Positions 1 to 7,627 of a stretch of 14,029 bases of DNA are shown piece by piece. Positions within the stretch are counted from its first letter, which is position 1; each line of letters opens with the position of its first letter. Both the position numbers and the translations under genes were made by a program. Below the pieces are notes generated by a model that searched no databases, was not told the origin of the DNA, and saw only the letters and a list, made by a program, of their open reading frames with translations. The stretch comes from Bacteroidota bacterium (GTDB lineage: Bacteria; Bacteroidota; Bacteroidia; Bacteroidales; VadinHA17), in NCBI GenBank assembly GCA_030613125.1, contig JAUWMO010000054.1, forward strand, positions 1 to 14,029, read 5' to 3'.

Positions 1-726
1 AACATTGTATGTTTTGCTGAATTGGCTTTCGAGCCCTTTTACCCTCAGGTAAAGGCAAATACTAAGAAATTGAAATTAGCTGAGCCTGTTCCCGGACCAA
101 CAACGGAAACATTCTCAGCACTTGCTGCTGAGTTAGGGATAGTCATTATCCTTAACTTATTTGAGAAGGATGGAGGCAAAACCTATGATTCTTCGCCTGT
201 TATAAATAGTGACGGTGCCATTTTAGGTGTTACCAGAATGATACATATAACTGATTATCCCGGTTTTTATGAACAGGGATACTATTTTCCCGGAGATAAT
301 GGAGTACCTGTTTATAATACAGAATTCGGGACAATTGGTGTTGCAATCTGCTATGACAGGCATTATCCTGAGTATATGCGCACTCTTGCCTTAAAGGGGG
401 CAGAAATTGTTTTTATTCCCCAGGCCGGTGCAGTGGACGAATGGCCCGATGGGCTGTATGAGGCAGAACTTCAGGTGGCGGCATTCCAGAATGGGTATTT
501 TACTGCTTTATGTAACAGGGTGGGGAAGGAGCCGGTCCTCACATTTGCGGGTGAATCTTTTATGTGTGATCCGGAAGGCAAAGTGATAGCCAGAGCTGAA
601 AAAGGAAACGACCAAATATTGCTTTGTGATATTGATGTTGACAAAGTTGGAAATTCACATGCAAAACGCCTGTTTTTTCGCGATCGACGTCCGGAACTCT
701 ATACTGATTGGTTCACACTACAGTAG
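1..726 (+). CDS. Carbon-nitrogen hydrolase of the nitrilase superfamily (5' partial)
   Basis: The frame is open through base 1 (it begins N-I-V-C-F-A-E-L), so the gene starts upstream of the window; TTG at 22 is not a real start. Roughly 40-50 N-terminal residues are missing compared with the usual 280-300. Visible family marks, numbered from base 1: the catalytic Glu at residue 7 (AEL, nt 19-21), the nucleophile Cys at residue 117 in VAICYDRHYPE (nt 349-351), and the second conserved Glu in the EAELQVAAFQNGYF segment followed by the CNRVG strand. The family hydrolyses C-N bonds of amides or N-carbamoyl compounds in the cytoplasm. The CYDRH context resembles beta-ureidopropionase and N-carbamoyl amino acid hydrolases more than N-carbamoylputrescine amidase, but the substrate cannot be assigned. 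Odd point: the usual catalytic Lys (TRK.HIP) aligns with Met at residue 80 (nt 238-240). Confidence 0.9.
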   Translation, partial: NIVCFAELAFEPFYPQVKANTKKLKLAEPVPGPTTETFSALAAELGIVIILNLFEKDGGKTYDSSPVINSDGAILGVTRMIHITDYPGFYEQGYYFPGDNGVPVYNTEFGTIGVAICYDRHYPEYMRTLALKGAEIVFIPQAGAVDEWPDGLYEAELQVAAFQNGYFTALCNRVGKEPVLTFAGESFMCDPEGKVIARAEKGNDQILLCDIDVDKVGNSHAKRLFFRDRRPELYTDWFTLQ

Positions 727-791
727 TGACTTAATCCGGAAAATTACCTGACGGTGAGATCGGGGCTGTCTCAAAAGTCAGATTATACATC

Positions 792-811
792 ATTCCCGCG
801 AAAGCGGGAAT
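792..811. repeat. Perfect 8-bp hairpin with GAAA tetraloop
   Basis: ATTCCCGC (792-799), loop GAAA (800-803), GCGGGAAT (804-811). This ATTCCCGC/GCGGGAAT palindrome type is common among dispersed intergenic repeats in many bacteria. It forms part of the MITE-like element and has no following T-run, so it is not an ordinary rho-independent terminator. Confidence 0.75.
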
Positions 812-841
812 CCATAAACCTTTGATTTTCAAATGACAAAG

Positions 842-862
842 ATTCCGTATCAAGTACGGAAT
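842..862. repeat. Second 8-bp hairpin inside the MITE-like element
   Basis: ATTCCGTA (842-849), 5-nt loop (850-854), TACGGAAT (855-862). It shares the ATTCC/GGAAT ends with the first hairpin, so the two can exchange partners through the ACATCATTCC/GGAATGATGT pair. Confidence 0.7.
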
Positions 863-1113
863 GATGTCATTAGGCTACTTTTGATACACCCCCTATGTTC
901 ATGAATTTTCCGCTCTTTTGAGCCGACGATTTGCAAAATAATGATATTTAAAGAAGTGGTAAAATGGATAAACATTTTCCGTTTCTTAATGAGCTGCTCA
1001 TTTACGAGCATACTTTATTTTTCAAATGTCGGGGTTAACCCTTCAGGCTAACCTGCTTTTTACTCAGTAAAGTCTGGCTCCAATGGTTCGATAACGGCTT
1101 TTGATTGACAAAG

Positions 1114-3558
1114 TTACTCATACCTCAGGGCTACAGCGGGTCTGCCAATTGCAGCTTTTACTGCCTGATAGCTTACGGCTATCAAGGCAATTAGCAGTGT
1201 AATCGCTGCAGATAACAATATGATCCACCAATGGATCCGAATATGAAAAGCGAAATTTTGCAGCCATTTGTTCATGAAATACAATCCTAATGGAATAGCT
1301 ATAAAAATAGAGACAATAACATAAATTATAAATTCACGGGATACTAATCCGGTAATAGATATTGTCTTAGCCCCAAAAGCTTTTCTTATCCCTATCTCTT
1401 TGGTTCTTAACTGTGCGGTAAATGCAGATATACCAAACAGTCCCAGACATGCAATGAAAATTGATAATAAAGAAAATGCCTTAAAAAGATCCAGAACATT
1501 TTTTTCATCTTTGTAAAGACCTGAAAGATAGGTTTCAACAATCTCATAACTAAATACAGCCTCAGGGACCAGTTTATCTACCGTTTTCTTAAGATGTTCC
1601 ATAGCTGCGTTATATTGCCCGGGTTGAATCCTTACAAGTACATATCCAATGCCTATTTGTCGACCCTGTTCATTATTTAAATATTCAATAACCAATGGTT
1701 CAATGAGGCTGTGCAGTGATGCAAAATGAAAATCTTTTATTACTCCAATAATCTCACCATCTCCTCCGAAAGTACTTGAACCCCGGCTTCCGACAGGATG
1801 TGTCAGATTAAGTGCATTAACTGCGGTTTCATTTAAAATATATGCATGGTTCAGAGTAGGGGAATCTTTAAAGTCTTTACCTTCAATTAGGTCAAGTCCC
1901 ATTGTAGACAAATAGTTTTCATCAGACCTCATAAACCGCATTGAAGGAAGATCTTCACCGTCTGAAACACTATCAGGTTGCAAGCCTTCAACACTGTAAT
2001 TTTCTCCTGGCAAATTTGAAGCTATTGATGCACTGATTATCGACGAGTTTCCTGTAATTTCATTTATTAAAGCTGAAGGTTCATGCATAACAAATTCAGC
2101 CAGATCTCCGTCAAGGTGAACCGCAACCAGATTCTCTTTATCAAAACCCATCTCCTTCTTATGAAAATATTCCATTTGCAGGTAGATAATTATAGTGGCG
2201 AAAATTAAAAAACCAGCAAGAACAAACTGAAATACCAGGAGCATTTTTCTTAAACGATTGGCTTTGGATTGTGGATCTTTGATACCCTTTATGCTCGTAA
2301 CCGTATTAAAAGAAGAAACAAAAAGTGCAGGATAAATACCGGATAGCAAACCTACAATGATAATAATCGCCGACATCACAATTATATTAATTGGGGAAAA
2401 AACCTGTGATAATGTGATCAGTTTCCCGGAAAGCTGGTTGTACAGTGGTATCAGAAAGTCTATAAATAAAATTCCCAGCAGTCCGGCTAAAACTGTTTGT
2501 ATTACTGCTTCCCCAAGGAACTGTCTGACTAATTGACCTTTAAATGCTCCGGTTACTTTTCGGATCCCGACTTCTTTCATCCTTTTAAAGGACTGTGAGG
2601 TAGCTATATTAACAAAATTTACTCCGGCAATGAATAAAATAAAGATTGCAGAAATAGTAAATACGATAACATAAACCATATTGCCGTTTCTCCTCATTTC
2701 CTGTTCAAGATTTGAAAACAAATGGATATCTGTAATGGGTTGTAATGAAAACATCCTCTGGGATTTCATTTCTTCAGGTGTTACATCAAACTGGTAATAA
2801 TCCATTTGAAAATCAAGCATTTTTGATTCCACATCCTCTCTCTTGTTATTATCCTCCAGCAGAACATAGGTATAAACCCCGGCCCAGGTACGAGCGTAAT
2901 AAAGATCTTTTAATCCCATTTGAATTATAAAATTTCTGAAAGAGGCAAAAGTGATCAGAAAATCAATTCTGAAATGAGTATTTTGTGGCAGCTCTTTAAA
3001 CACCCCTGTTACTTTCATAGGCAACTGCGATTGAAAAAGAAGAGTTTTTCCCATTGGATCTTCATTGCCAAAATATTTTTCTGCAAGAGCAGGAGTAATA
3101 ATTACAGAATTAACATCATGTAATGCAGTTTGCGGGTTACCCTGGAGAAACTCAATATCGAACATCTTAATTGCAGTAGAGTCGGTAAAGAAGCCCCAAT
3201 TTTCTTCAAATGATTTTTTATCCCCATTTTCCGGCTGATATGAAAGAACTGTGGAGAACACCTGCCTGAAATGGGTAGCCATTTCAATTTCAGGGAAATA
3301 TTTAACCATTTCATCAGCCAATACAGGAGCTGTAGGAGCCCAGTTCCTTTCCTGGTCGCCGTAATGGGCTTTGTTTATTACCCTGAAAATCCTTTCTGAT
3401 TTAGGAAAAAACTTATCATAACTTATCTCATCCCGAACATGGGTAAGTATTAGAAACCCTGTGGCAATACCCAGCGTCAGTCCAAGTAGATTTATGAAAC
3501 TATTGAGCTTTTGTCTTCTTATATTTCTGATTATGGTTATTATAAAATGTCTGAGCAT
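1114..3558 (-). CDS. FtsX/MacB-type ABC transporter permease (814 aa)
   Basis: An inner-membrane permease with the duplicated layout common in Bacteroidota. The first membrane segment is at about residues 18-40, followed by an extracytoplasmic MacB-like core domain. A first FtsX block has three membrane helices and carries the loop RMKEVGIRKVTGA. Then come a further membrane segment (MLLVFQFVLAGFLI), a second extracytoplasmic domain, and a C-terminal FtsX block with the loop RTKEIGIRKAFGA, ending in ALRYE. The paired KE(V/I)GIRK loops fit the coupling loops that contact the ATPase. Such proteins work with a separate LolD/MacB-type ATPase in lipoprotein or peptide export or in mechanotransmission; substrate unknown. 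No ATPase gene lies in the window. It stands alone, divergent from a sigma-54 response regulator, and a -24/-12 promoter lies just upstream. Start ATG at 3558 gives the normal basic N-terminus MLRHFIITIIRNIRRQK. Confidence 0.93.
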   Translation of the reverse strand: MLRHFIITIIRNIRRQKLNSFINLLGLTLGIATGFLILTHVRDEISYDKFFPKSERIFRVINKAHYGDQERNWAPTAPVLADEMVKYFPEIEMATHFRQVFSTVLSYQPENGDKKSFEENWGFFTDSTAIKMFDIEFLQGNPQTALHDVNSVIITPALAEKYFGNEDPMGKTLLFQSQLPMKVTGVFKELPQNTHFRIDFLITFASFRNFIIQMGLKDLYYARTWAGVYTYVLLEDNNKREDVESKMLDFQMDYYQFDVTPEEMKSQRMFSLQPITDIHLFSNLEQEMRRNGNMVYVIVFTISAIFILFIAGVNFVNIATSQSFKRMKEVGIRKVTGAFKGQLVRQFLGEAVIQTVLAGLLGILFIDFLIPLYNQLSGKLITLSQVFSPINIIVMSAIIIIVGLLSGIYPALFVSSFNTVTSIKGIKDPQSKANRLRKMLLVFQFVLAGFLIFATIIIYLQMEYFHKKEMGFDKENLVAVHLDGDLAEFVMHEPSALINEITGNSSIISASIASNLPGENYSVEGLQPDSVSDGEDLPSMRFMRSDENYLSTMGLDLIEGKDFKDSPTLNHAYILNETAVNALNLTHPVGSRGSSTFGGDGEIIGVIKDFHFASLHSLIEPLVIEYLNNEQGRQIGIGYVLVRIQPGQYNAAMEHLKKTVDKLVPEAVFSYEIVETYLSGLYKDEKNVLDLFKAFSLLSIFIACLGLFGISAFTAQLRTKEIGIRKAFGAKTISITGLVSREFIIYVIVSIFIAIPLGLYFMNKWLQNFAFHIRIHWWIILLSAAITLLIALIAVSYQAVKAAIGRPAVALRYE

Positions 3559-3591
3559 GATGCATTTTTATTTAGTTCAGAAACATCAAAT

Positions 3592-3608
3592 TACAATTCA
3601 TATGCCAA
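3592..3608 (-). promoter_or_regulatory. Candidate sigma-54 (-24/-12) promoter of the permease gene
   Basis: Read on the minus strand this is TTGGCATATGAATTGTA, against the sigma-54 consensus TTGGCACGNNNNTTGCA. The GG and the -12 G are 10 nt apart as required; the -12 C is T. It predicts a start near 3582, about 24 nt ahead of the permease ATG. Two palindromic sites centred about 97 and 119 bp upstream of that start are at normal enhancer distance, and an NtrC-type activator is encoded next door. Confidence 0.6.
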
Positions 3609-3671
3609 TATTTGTAAAAGTCAGTATACCAATAAAATAGGACAATGTATATACTTTTGAACTTATACAAT

Positions 3672-3687
3672 TGTCCATTTTTGGACA
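3672..3687. promoter_or_regulatory. Palindromic operator 1, TGTCCA-N4-TGGACA
   Basis: TGTCCATTTTTGGACA is a perfect 6+6 palindrome with a 4-nt spacer. It repeats 22 bp further on. Likely enhancer site for the Fis-type DNA-binding domain of the adjacent response regulator; that pairing is inferred from position and symmetry. An isolated further half-site GGACA lies at 3640-3644. Confidence 0.6.
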
Positions 3688-3693
3688 TATAGA

Positions 3694-3709
3694 TGTCCAT
3701 TGATGGACA
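3694..3709. promoter_or_regulatory. Palindromic operator 2, TGTCCA-N4-TGGACA
   Basis: TGTCCATTGATGGACA has the same arms as operator 1 and a different spacer (TTGA instead of TTTT), which argues for selection on the arms. Centre-to-centre distance to operator 1 is exactly 22 bp, about two helical turns. Two dimers would therefore sit on the same face, as is usual for sigma-54 enhancer-binding proteins. Confidence 0.6.
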
Positions 3710-3752
3710 AGTCAGTACTCATAGTTTTTTCTTAAATTTGAAATTAATTGAT

Positions 3753-3770
3753 GTTCCAAAATATTGGAAC
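3753..3770. promoter_or_regulatory. Third palindrome GTTCCAA-N4-TTGGAAC upstream of the regulator gene
   Basis: GTTCCAA (3753-3759), AATA, TTGGAAC (3764-3770) is a perfect 18-bp palindrome 40 bp before the regulator start. It shares the TCCA/TGGA core with operators 1 and 2 but with wider spacing. It could be an autoregulatory site or a different protein's operator. A TAnnTTTG match (TAAATTTG, 3733-3740) lies just upstream without a convincing -33 element. Confidence 0.4.
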
Positions 3771-3810
3771 TGATGGTCAAAGTAAGTGTTTAGTTTGAAA
3801 TTAGAATAAT

Positions 3811-5184
3811 ATGAACCCGGTTGAAGGAAAAATATTGATTGTGGATGATGATCCTTATATAATTTTATCCTTAAAGACTCTTTTAGAACAACACTATACT
3901 TACGTCAGAACATTAAATGATCCTGATGATATTACAGCTTTGGTCAAAGAAGAGTCATTTGATGTGGTATTGCTTGACATGAATTTTAAACCGGGTGATA
4001 CAAGTGGGAGGGAAGGTATCAGGTGGTTGAAGAAAATACTGGAAATTGAACCTCAAACAAATATTGTTACCATAACCGCTTATGGGGGGATCAATACTGC
4101 TGTAAAGGCTATGAAGGCAGGGGCCATGGATTTTATTGTAAAGCCATGGCACAATGAGAAAATACTTTCTACAGTGTCGGCGGCAATGAAGCTAAGCCAA
4201 TCCAGAAGAAAGGTAAACAGGCTTAAAACACAACAGAAAATATTAAGTTCTGAAATTGACAACCAGTTTCCCGGGATAATCGGACAATCACCCGCTATAC
4301 AAAAAATGTTAAGGGATATCGATAAAGTTGCCCGGACAGAAGCCAACGTTTTGGTACTGGGTGAAAATGGTACAGGTAAGGAGTTGGTTGCCAGGGCTAT
4401 TCACAGAAACTCAGGCAGGCATGAAGAAGTGCTTATAACGGTTGACCTTGGATCAGTTTCAGAAAGCTTGTTTGAAAGTGAATTGTTCGGACATGTTAAA
4501 GGAGCTTTTACAGATGCCAGAGAAGATAGAACCGGTCGTTTTGAGGTGGCTTCAGAGGGCACTTTGTTTCTGGATGAGATCGGTAACCTGCCAATGAATC
4601 TTCAGACAAAATTATTAAGCGTACTTGAAAATCGCAAAATCATACGCCTTGGGACAAATAAGCATATTGATTTCGATATCAGGCTTATATGTGCTACCAA
4701 TCTGGATTTAAAAAAAATGGTTCAGGAAGGAACTTTTCGCCAGGATTTGTTATACAGAATTAACACTGTTGAACTAAAATTGCCCCCGTTGAGAAGAAGA
4801 ACAGAGGATATTCCACTACTTACAAGTATGTTTCTTAAGAAATTTTCAAGAAAATACCGAAAACCTGACCTGAAAATACCTGACCGTGTGATCCATAAAC
4901 TTACAGCTTTTAAATGGCCTGGTAACATAAGGGAACTTCAACATGCGGTGGAAAGGGCTGTAATATTATGTGATGGAAAGAACCTTACATTAAATGATTT
5001 TAATTTTCTGTATGGACGAACAGAGGAAGACAAGCCATTTGATAATTATAATTTAGAAAAACTTGAGCTGTGGGCTGTGCAGAATTGTCTGGAAAAGCAT
5101 GGCGGGAATGTTAGCAAAACTGCACAGGAACTGGGTCTTACACGAGGTGCAATGTATAGAAGAATTAAAAAATATGGTTTATAG
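3811..5184 (+). CDS. NtrC-family sigma-54-dependent response regulator
   Basis: 457 residues in the standard three-domain order. Receiver domain about 6-125, with acidic pocket D12-D14, phospho-acceptor D56 (VLLDMNF) and conserved K111. AAA+ domain about 155-395, with Walker A GENGTGKE (184-191), Walker B LFLDEIG (252-258) and the sigma-54 contact loop at 231-236. A Fis-type helix-turn-helix sits at about 434-455 (VSKTAQELGLTRGAMYRRIKK). It would be phosphorylated by the kinase encoded immediately downstream, bind the palindromes upstream of its own gene, and activate sigma-54 RNA polymerase at the divergent permease promoter. The contact loop reads GAFTDA rather than GAFTGA; the essential Phe and Thr remain and the variant is, to my recollection, not rare in Bacteroidota. 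ATG at 3811 gives the normal receiver start MNPVEGKILIVDDD. Confidence 0.96.
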   Translation: MNPVEGKILIVDDDPYIILSLKTLLEQHYTYVRTLNDPDDITALVKEESFDVVLLDMNFKPGDTSGREGIRWLKKILEIEPQTNIVTITAYGGINTAVKAMKAGAMDFIVKPWHNEKILSTVSAAMKLSQSRRKVNRLKTQQKILSSEIDNQFPGIIGQSPAIQKMLRDIDKVARTEANVLVLGENGTGKELVARAIHRNSGRHEEVLITVDLGSVSESLFESELFGHVKGAFTDAREDRTGRFEVASEGTLFLDEIGNLPMNLQTKLLSVLENRKIIRLGTNKHIDFDIRLICATNLDLKKMVQEGTFRQDLLYRINTVELKLPPLRRRTEDIPLLTSMFLKKFSRKYRKPDLKIPDRVIHKLTAFKWPGNIRELQHAVERAVILCDGKNLTLNDFNFLYGRTEEDKPFDNYNLEKLELWAVQNCLEKHGGNVSKTAQELGLTRGAMYRRIKKYGL

Positions 5185-6520
5185 AAATTTCAGGATTAAT
5201 GTCGTTATCAGACTTGTATTAATTGTTCTGCTTCTTGGTTTTTTCTCTTTTTATTTGTTTGTCTCTTCTAATTATATCAGAAGTATTTACCTGGGAATTT
5301 TTATATTGTTGCTTTTGATTGAACTATTCTGGTATATCGATAAAAGAAACAGGGAATTAACTACATTCCTCAAATCGCTGTTGAATGACGATTTTTCATC
5401 AAGGTTTAAAGATGCTGGAAAGGGAAAATCCTTTGAGTCATTTTATAAAACAATGAATAGTATTACAGAAAAATTCCATAATCTGAGTGCCGAAAAAGAA
5501 ATTCAGTTTCAATACATGCAAGCCCTTATTCAGCATGTTAAAGTTGGAATAATATCTTTCGATTCTGAAGGCCGGATACATATAGTAAATCATGCCTTCA
5601 GGTATTTTTTCAACATACCCCGAATAAGAAAAGACAGCTTGATAGATGACCTGAATCCCGATATTATCGATTTGCTCTGCAAGATTCAGTCTGAGGAAAA
5701 GAAAATCATTAAGGTTCAACAAAAAGGAAAGAATATATCTTTAGTCATCAATGCTACTGAGTTTAAATTGGAGGACAAACAATATAAATTGATTTCGGCC
5801 CAAAATATCAGAGAGGAACTTGAGAAGCAGGAACTGGAAGCATGGCAGAAACTTATCCGGATACTGACACATGAGATCATGAACTCAGTTACACCTATTT
5901 TATCATTAAGTTCTTCCCTTTATGACCTTATTGAAACAAAAAACAGTAAGGTAAAACAATTTGATGAAAAATTAATACAATCATTGCAAAGTGGGCTGGA
6001 AGCTATTGTTGACAGGAGCACCGGACTTATGCGGTTTACAGAGGCATATAAAACATTGACACGCATCCCCCCACCGAAGATCAAGTCTGTTCGTTCGGAT
6101 GAACTGGCCCATAGAATAAACACACTGTTCAAGACTCAAACAGAAGAAAAAAATATTGGTTTTTCAGTAGAATTATTGTCAAAACCATGGTCGGTTCAAT
6201 GTGATATTGAACTCCTGGACATGGTCTTTATCAATTTGATAAAGAACTCAATCCAGGCCCTGGAGAATAAAACAAATACTCAAATAAAAGTCAGACTCAG
6301 AAATACCGGTAAAAGTAAAACCATCATAGAAATAGAAGATAATGGGAAAGGGATGGCACAAGAGGTGATGAACCAGATATTTGTTCCTTTCTATACCACT
6401 AAACCGGATGGTTCAGGCATTGGTCTGAGCGTCTCAAATCAGATAATTCGTTCGCATGATGGTACAATTCATGTTGAGTCAGAACCAGGTAAGGGTACTG
6501 TTTTTTTTATCAGACTTTAA
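5174..6520 (+). CDS. NtrY-like membrane sensor histidine kinase, partner of the sigma-54 regulator
   Basis: ATG at 5174 is chosen. It gives MVYRNFRINVV just before the first membrane helix and an 11-nt overlap with the regulator stop; the longer frame from 5063 would add 37 residues wholly inside the regulator gene. The protein is 448 residues. Membrane helices lie at about 8-31 and 37-55, joined by only about five residues, so there is no periplasmic sensor domain. A PAS-like region spans about 114-205 (VGIISFDSEGRIHIVNHAF). The phospho-acceptor is H233 in LTHEIMNSVTPI. The ATPase part has the N box NLIKN (354-358), DNGKG (389-393) and GSGIGL (413-418). All catalytic boxes are intact. Overlap suggests translational coupling with the regulator. 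The signal is probably sensed in the membrane or by the PAS region, consistent with control of a membrane permease, but the ligand is unknown. Confidence 0.94.
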   Translation: MVYRNFRINVVIRLVLIVLLLGFFSFYLFVSSNYIRSIYLGIFILLLLIELFWYIDKRNRELTTFLKSLLNDDFSSRFKDAGKGKSFESFYKTMNSITEKFHNLSAEKEIQFQYMQALIQHVKVGIISFDSEGRIHIVNHAFRYFFNIPRIRKDSLIDDLNPDIIDLLCKIQSEEKKIIKVQQKGKNISLVINATEFKLEDKQYKLISAQNIREELEKQELEAWQKLIRILTHEIMNSVTPILSLSSSLYDLIETKNSKVKQFDEKLIQSLQSGLEAIVDRSTGLMRFTEAYKTLTRIPPPKIKSVRSDELAHRINTLFKTQTEEKNIGFSVELLSKPWSVQCDIELLDMVFINLIKNSIQALENKTNTQIKVRLRNTGKSKTIIEIEDNGKGMAQEVMNQIFVPFYTTKPDGSGIGLSVSNQIIRSHDGTIHVESEPGKGTVFFIRL

Positions 6521-6527
6521 CAATAGA

Positions 6528-7565
6528 TTATACCAAAATGATATTGTGCTTTCGGCATTCACTTCTCATTGTTTCGGACCATATACTACACTGGATCTCG
6601 CCAATATGTGCTTTCTTCAGGAAAAACATGCAAAGTCTTGACTGGCCAATACCACCTCCTATAGATAAAGGAAGTTCCCCGTTTATAAGTCGCTGGTGAA
6701 ATAGCAAGTCTTTTCTATCAAGAGTGCCGGTTAATTCCAGTTGCTTCATTAATACTTTTTTATCAACCCTGATTCCCATTGAAGATATTTCGAAAGCAAT
6801 TTGCAGAACCGGATTCCACAAAATTATATCTCCATTTAATCCCCTGTCTCCATTTACTCCTGGTGTTGTCCAATCGTCATAGTCAGGAGCACGGCCATCA
6901 TGCGGTTTGCCATCGGCCAGTTTGCCACCGATCCCGGTAATAAAAACAGCGCCGTATTTTTTTGCAGTTTCATGTTCACGTTCAGCTGGTGACAGATCCG
7001 GATATTCAGCCAACAATTCCTCAGAATGAATAAATGTGATTTGATCCGGCAGAACTGGATTTATCTGTGGATAATTCTCGTAAATAACAAATTCGGTGCG
7101 TTTAAAGACTTCATAAATTTTTTTAACGATATATTTAAGAAAGTCCGTAGTTCTCTCTTCCTTGTTAATTACTCTTTCCCAATCCCACTGATCAACATAA
7201 AGTGAATGCAGATTTGTTAATTCTTCATCCGGCCTGATGGCATTCATATCGGTATAAATACCATATCCTTCACTGATCTGGTAATCGGCAAGAGCCATTC
7301 TTTTCCATTTTGCCAGTGAGTTGACCACTTCTGCATCTGAACTGTCAATATCTTTAATTGTAAAACCTACTTTTCTTTCGATACCGTTCAGGTCATCATT
7401 TATGCCTGTGTTTTTTAAGACAAACAAAGGTGCTGTAACACGTCGCAACCGAAGTTCAGAGGATAAATTTTCCTGAAATGTATCCTTTACAAGTTTGATT
7501 GCTTTTTCAGTTTGTTTCAGATCTAAAATGCTCTTGTAGTTCCCTGGTGTAATAAATTTTGCCAT
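6528..7565 (-). CDS. asnA: Aspartate-ammonia ligase (asparagine synthetase A)
   Basis: Makes L-asparagine from L-aspartate, ammonia and ATP (giving AMP and PPi) in the cytoplasm; a class II aminoacyl-tRNA-synthetase-like fold. The match to E. coli AsnA runs over the whole length. Examples are SLAKWKRMAL (83-92), LHSLYVDQWDWERV (119-132), FITGIGGKLADG (208-219), RAPDYDDW (225-232), GLNGDIILWNPVLQ (242-255), SSMGIRVD (261-268) and SIGGGIGQSRL (301-311). ATG at 7565 gives 345 residues starting MAKFITPG, near the family's usual 330. The longer open frame to 7634 adds residues unlike the family and would run over the promoter. The gene is convergent with the histidine kinase (7 bp between stops) and divergent from an Lrp/AsnC regulator, suggesting amino-acid-responsive control as for E. 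coli asnA. Confidence 0.97.
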   Translation of the reverse strand: MAKFITPGNYKSILDLKQTEKAIKLVKDTFQENLSSELRLRRVTAPLFVLKNTGINDDLNGIERKVGFTIKDIDSSDAEVVNSLAKWKRMALADYQISEGYGIYTDMNAIRPDEELTNLHSLYVDQWDWERVINKEERTTDFLKYIVKKIYEVFKRTEFVIYENYPQINPVLPDQITFIHSEELLAEYPDLSPAEREHETAKKYGAVFITGIGGKLADGKPHDGRAPDYDDWTTPGVNGDRGLNGDIILWNPVLQIAFEISSMGIRVDKKVLMKQLELTGTLDRKDLLFHQRLINGELPLSIGGGIGQSRLCMFFLKKAHIGEIQCSIWSETMRSECRKHNIILV

Positions 7566-7591
7566 GATCAAATAGATTATTATTTTCGACT

Positions 7592-7622
7592 CAAAAATAT
7601 TCCTATTGAAAGTAAAAACAAA
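7592..7622 (-). promoter_or_regulatory. Bacteroidota-type promoter of asnA
   Basis: On the minus strand: TTTG (7622-7619), 19 bp, then TATTTTTG (7599-7592), a full match to TAnnTTTG. Predicted start is near 7585, about 20 nt before the ATG at 7565. This supports choosing that ATG rather than the upstream frame. Confidence 0.6.
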
Positions 7623-7627
7623 ATAAA

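Larger units (their letters stand above)
762..893. mobile_element. 132-bp MITE-like element with terminal inverted repeats and internal hairpins
   Basis: The ends are imperfect inverted repeats: GGGGCTGTCTCAAAAGT at 762-778 and, on the other strand, GGGGGTGTATCAAAAGT at 893-877, matching at 15 of 17 positions. Inside lie an 8-bp hairpin with a GAAA loop (792-811), a second 8-bp hairpin (842-862), and a perfect 10-bp inverted pair ACATCATTCC/GGAATGATGT (787-796 and 858-867). The last can close the whole core instead of the two small hairpins. There is no open reading frame of note. These are properties of a non-autonomous element mobilised in trans by an IS transposase. No target-site duplication is evident at the flanks (gagatc / tatgtt), so the exact ends are tentative. 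It occupies the gap between the convergent nitrilase and permease genes, where a foldback sequence could also end transcription. Confidence 0.6.

Noticed and set aside
1017..1113. Terminator for the permease gene
   Set aside because: GGGTTAACCC and small hairpins such as TTTAC/GTAAA are present, but none has a proper stem plus T-run on the minus strand.
2745..3314. Several 60-70-codon open frames within the permease gene
   Set aside because: Shadows of a strongly supported 814-residue gene; no start signals or family features.
3733..3740. TAAATTTG as promoter of the response regulator
   Set aside because: It matches TAnnTTTG but no TTG is found 18-21 bp upstream; in such AT-rich DNA a lone match is weak.
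5063..5173. 37-residue N-terminal extension of the histidine kinase frame
   Set aside because: It lies wholly inside the regulator gene in another frame, has no membrane or domain character, and ATG 5174 gives a normal start just ahead of the first membrane helix.
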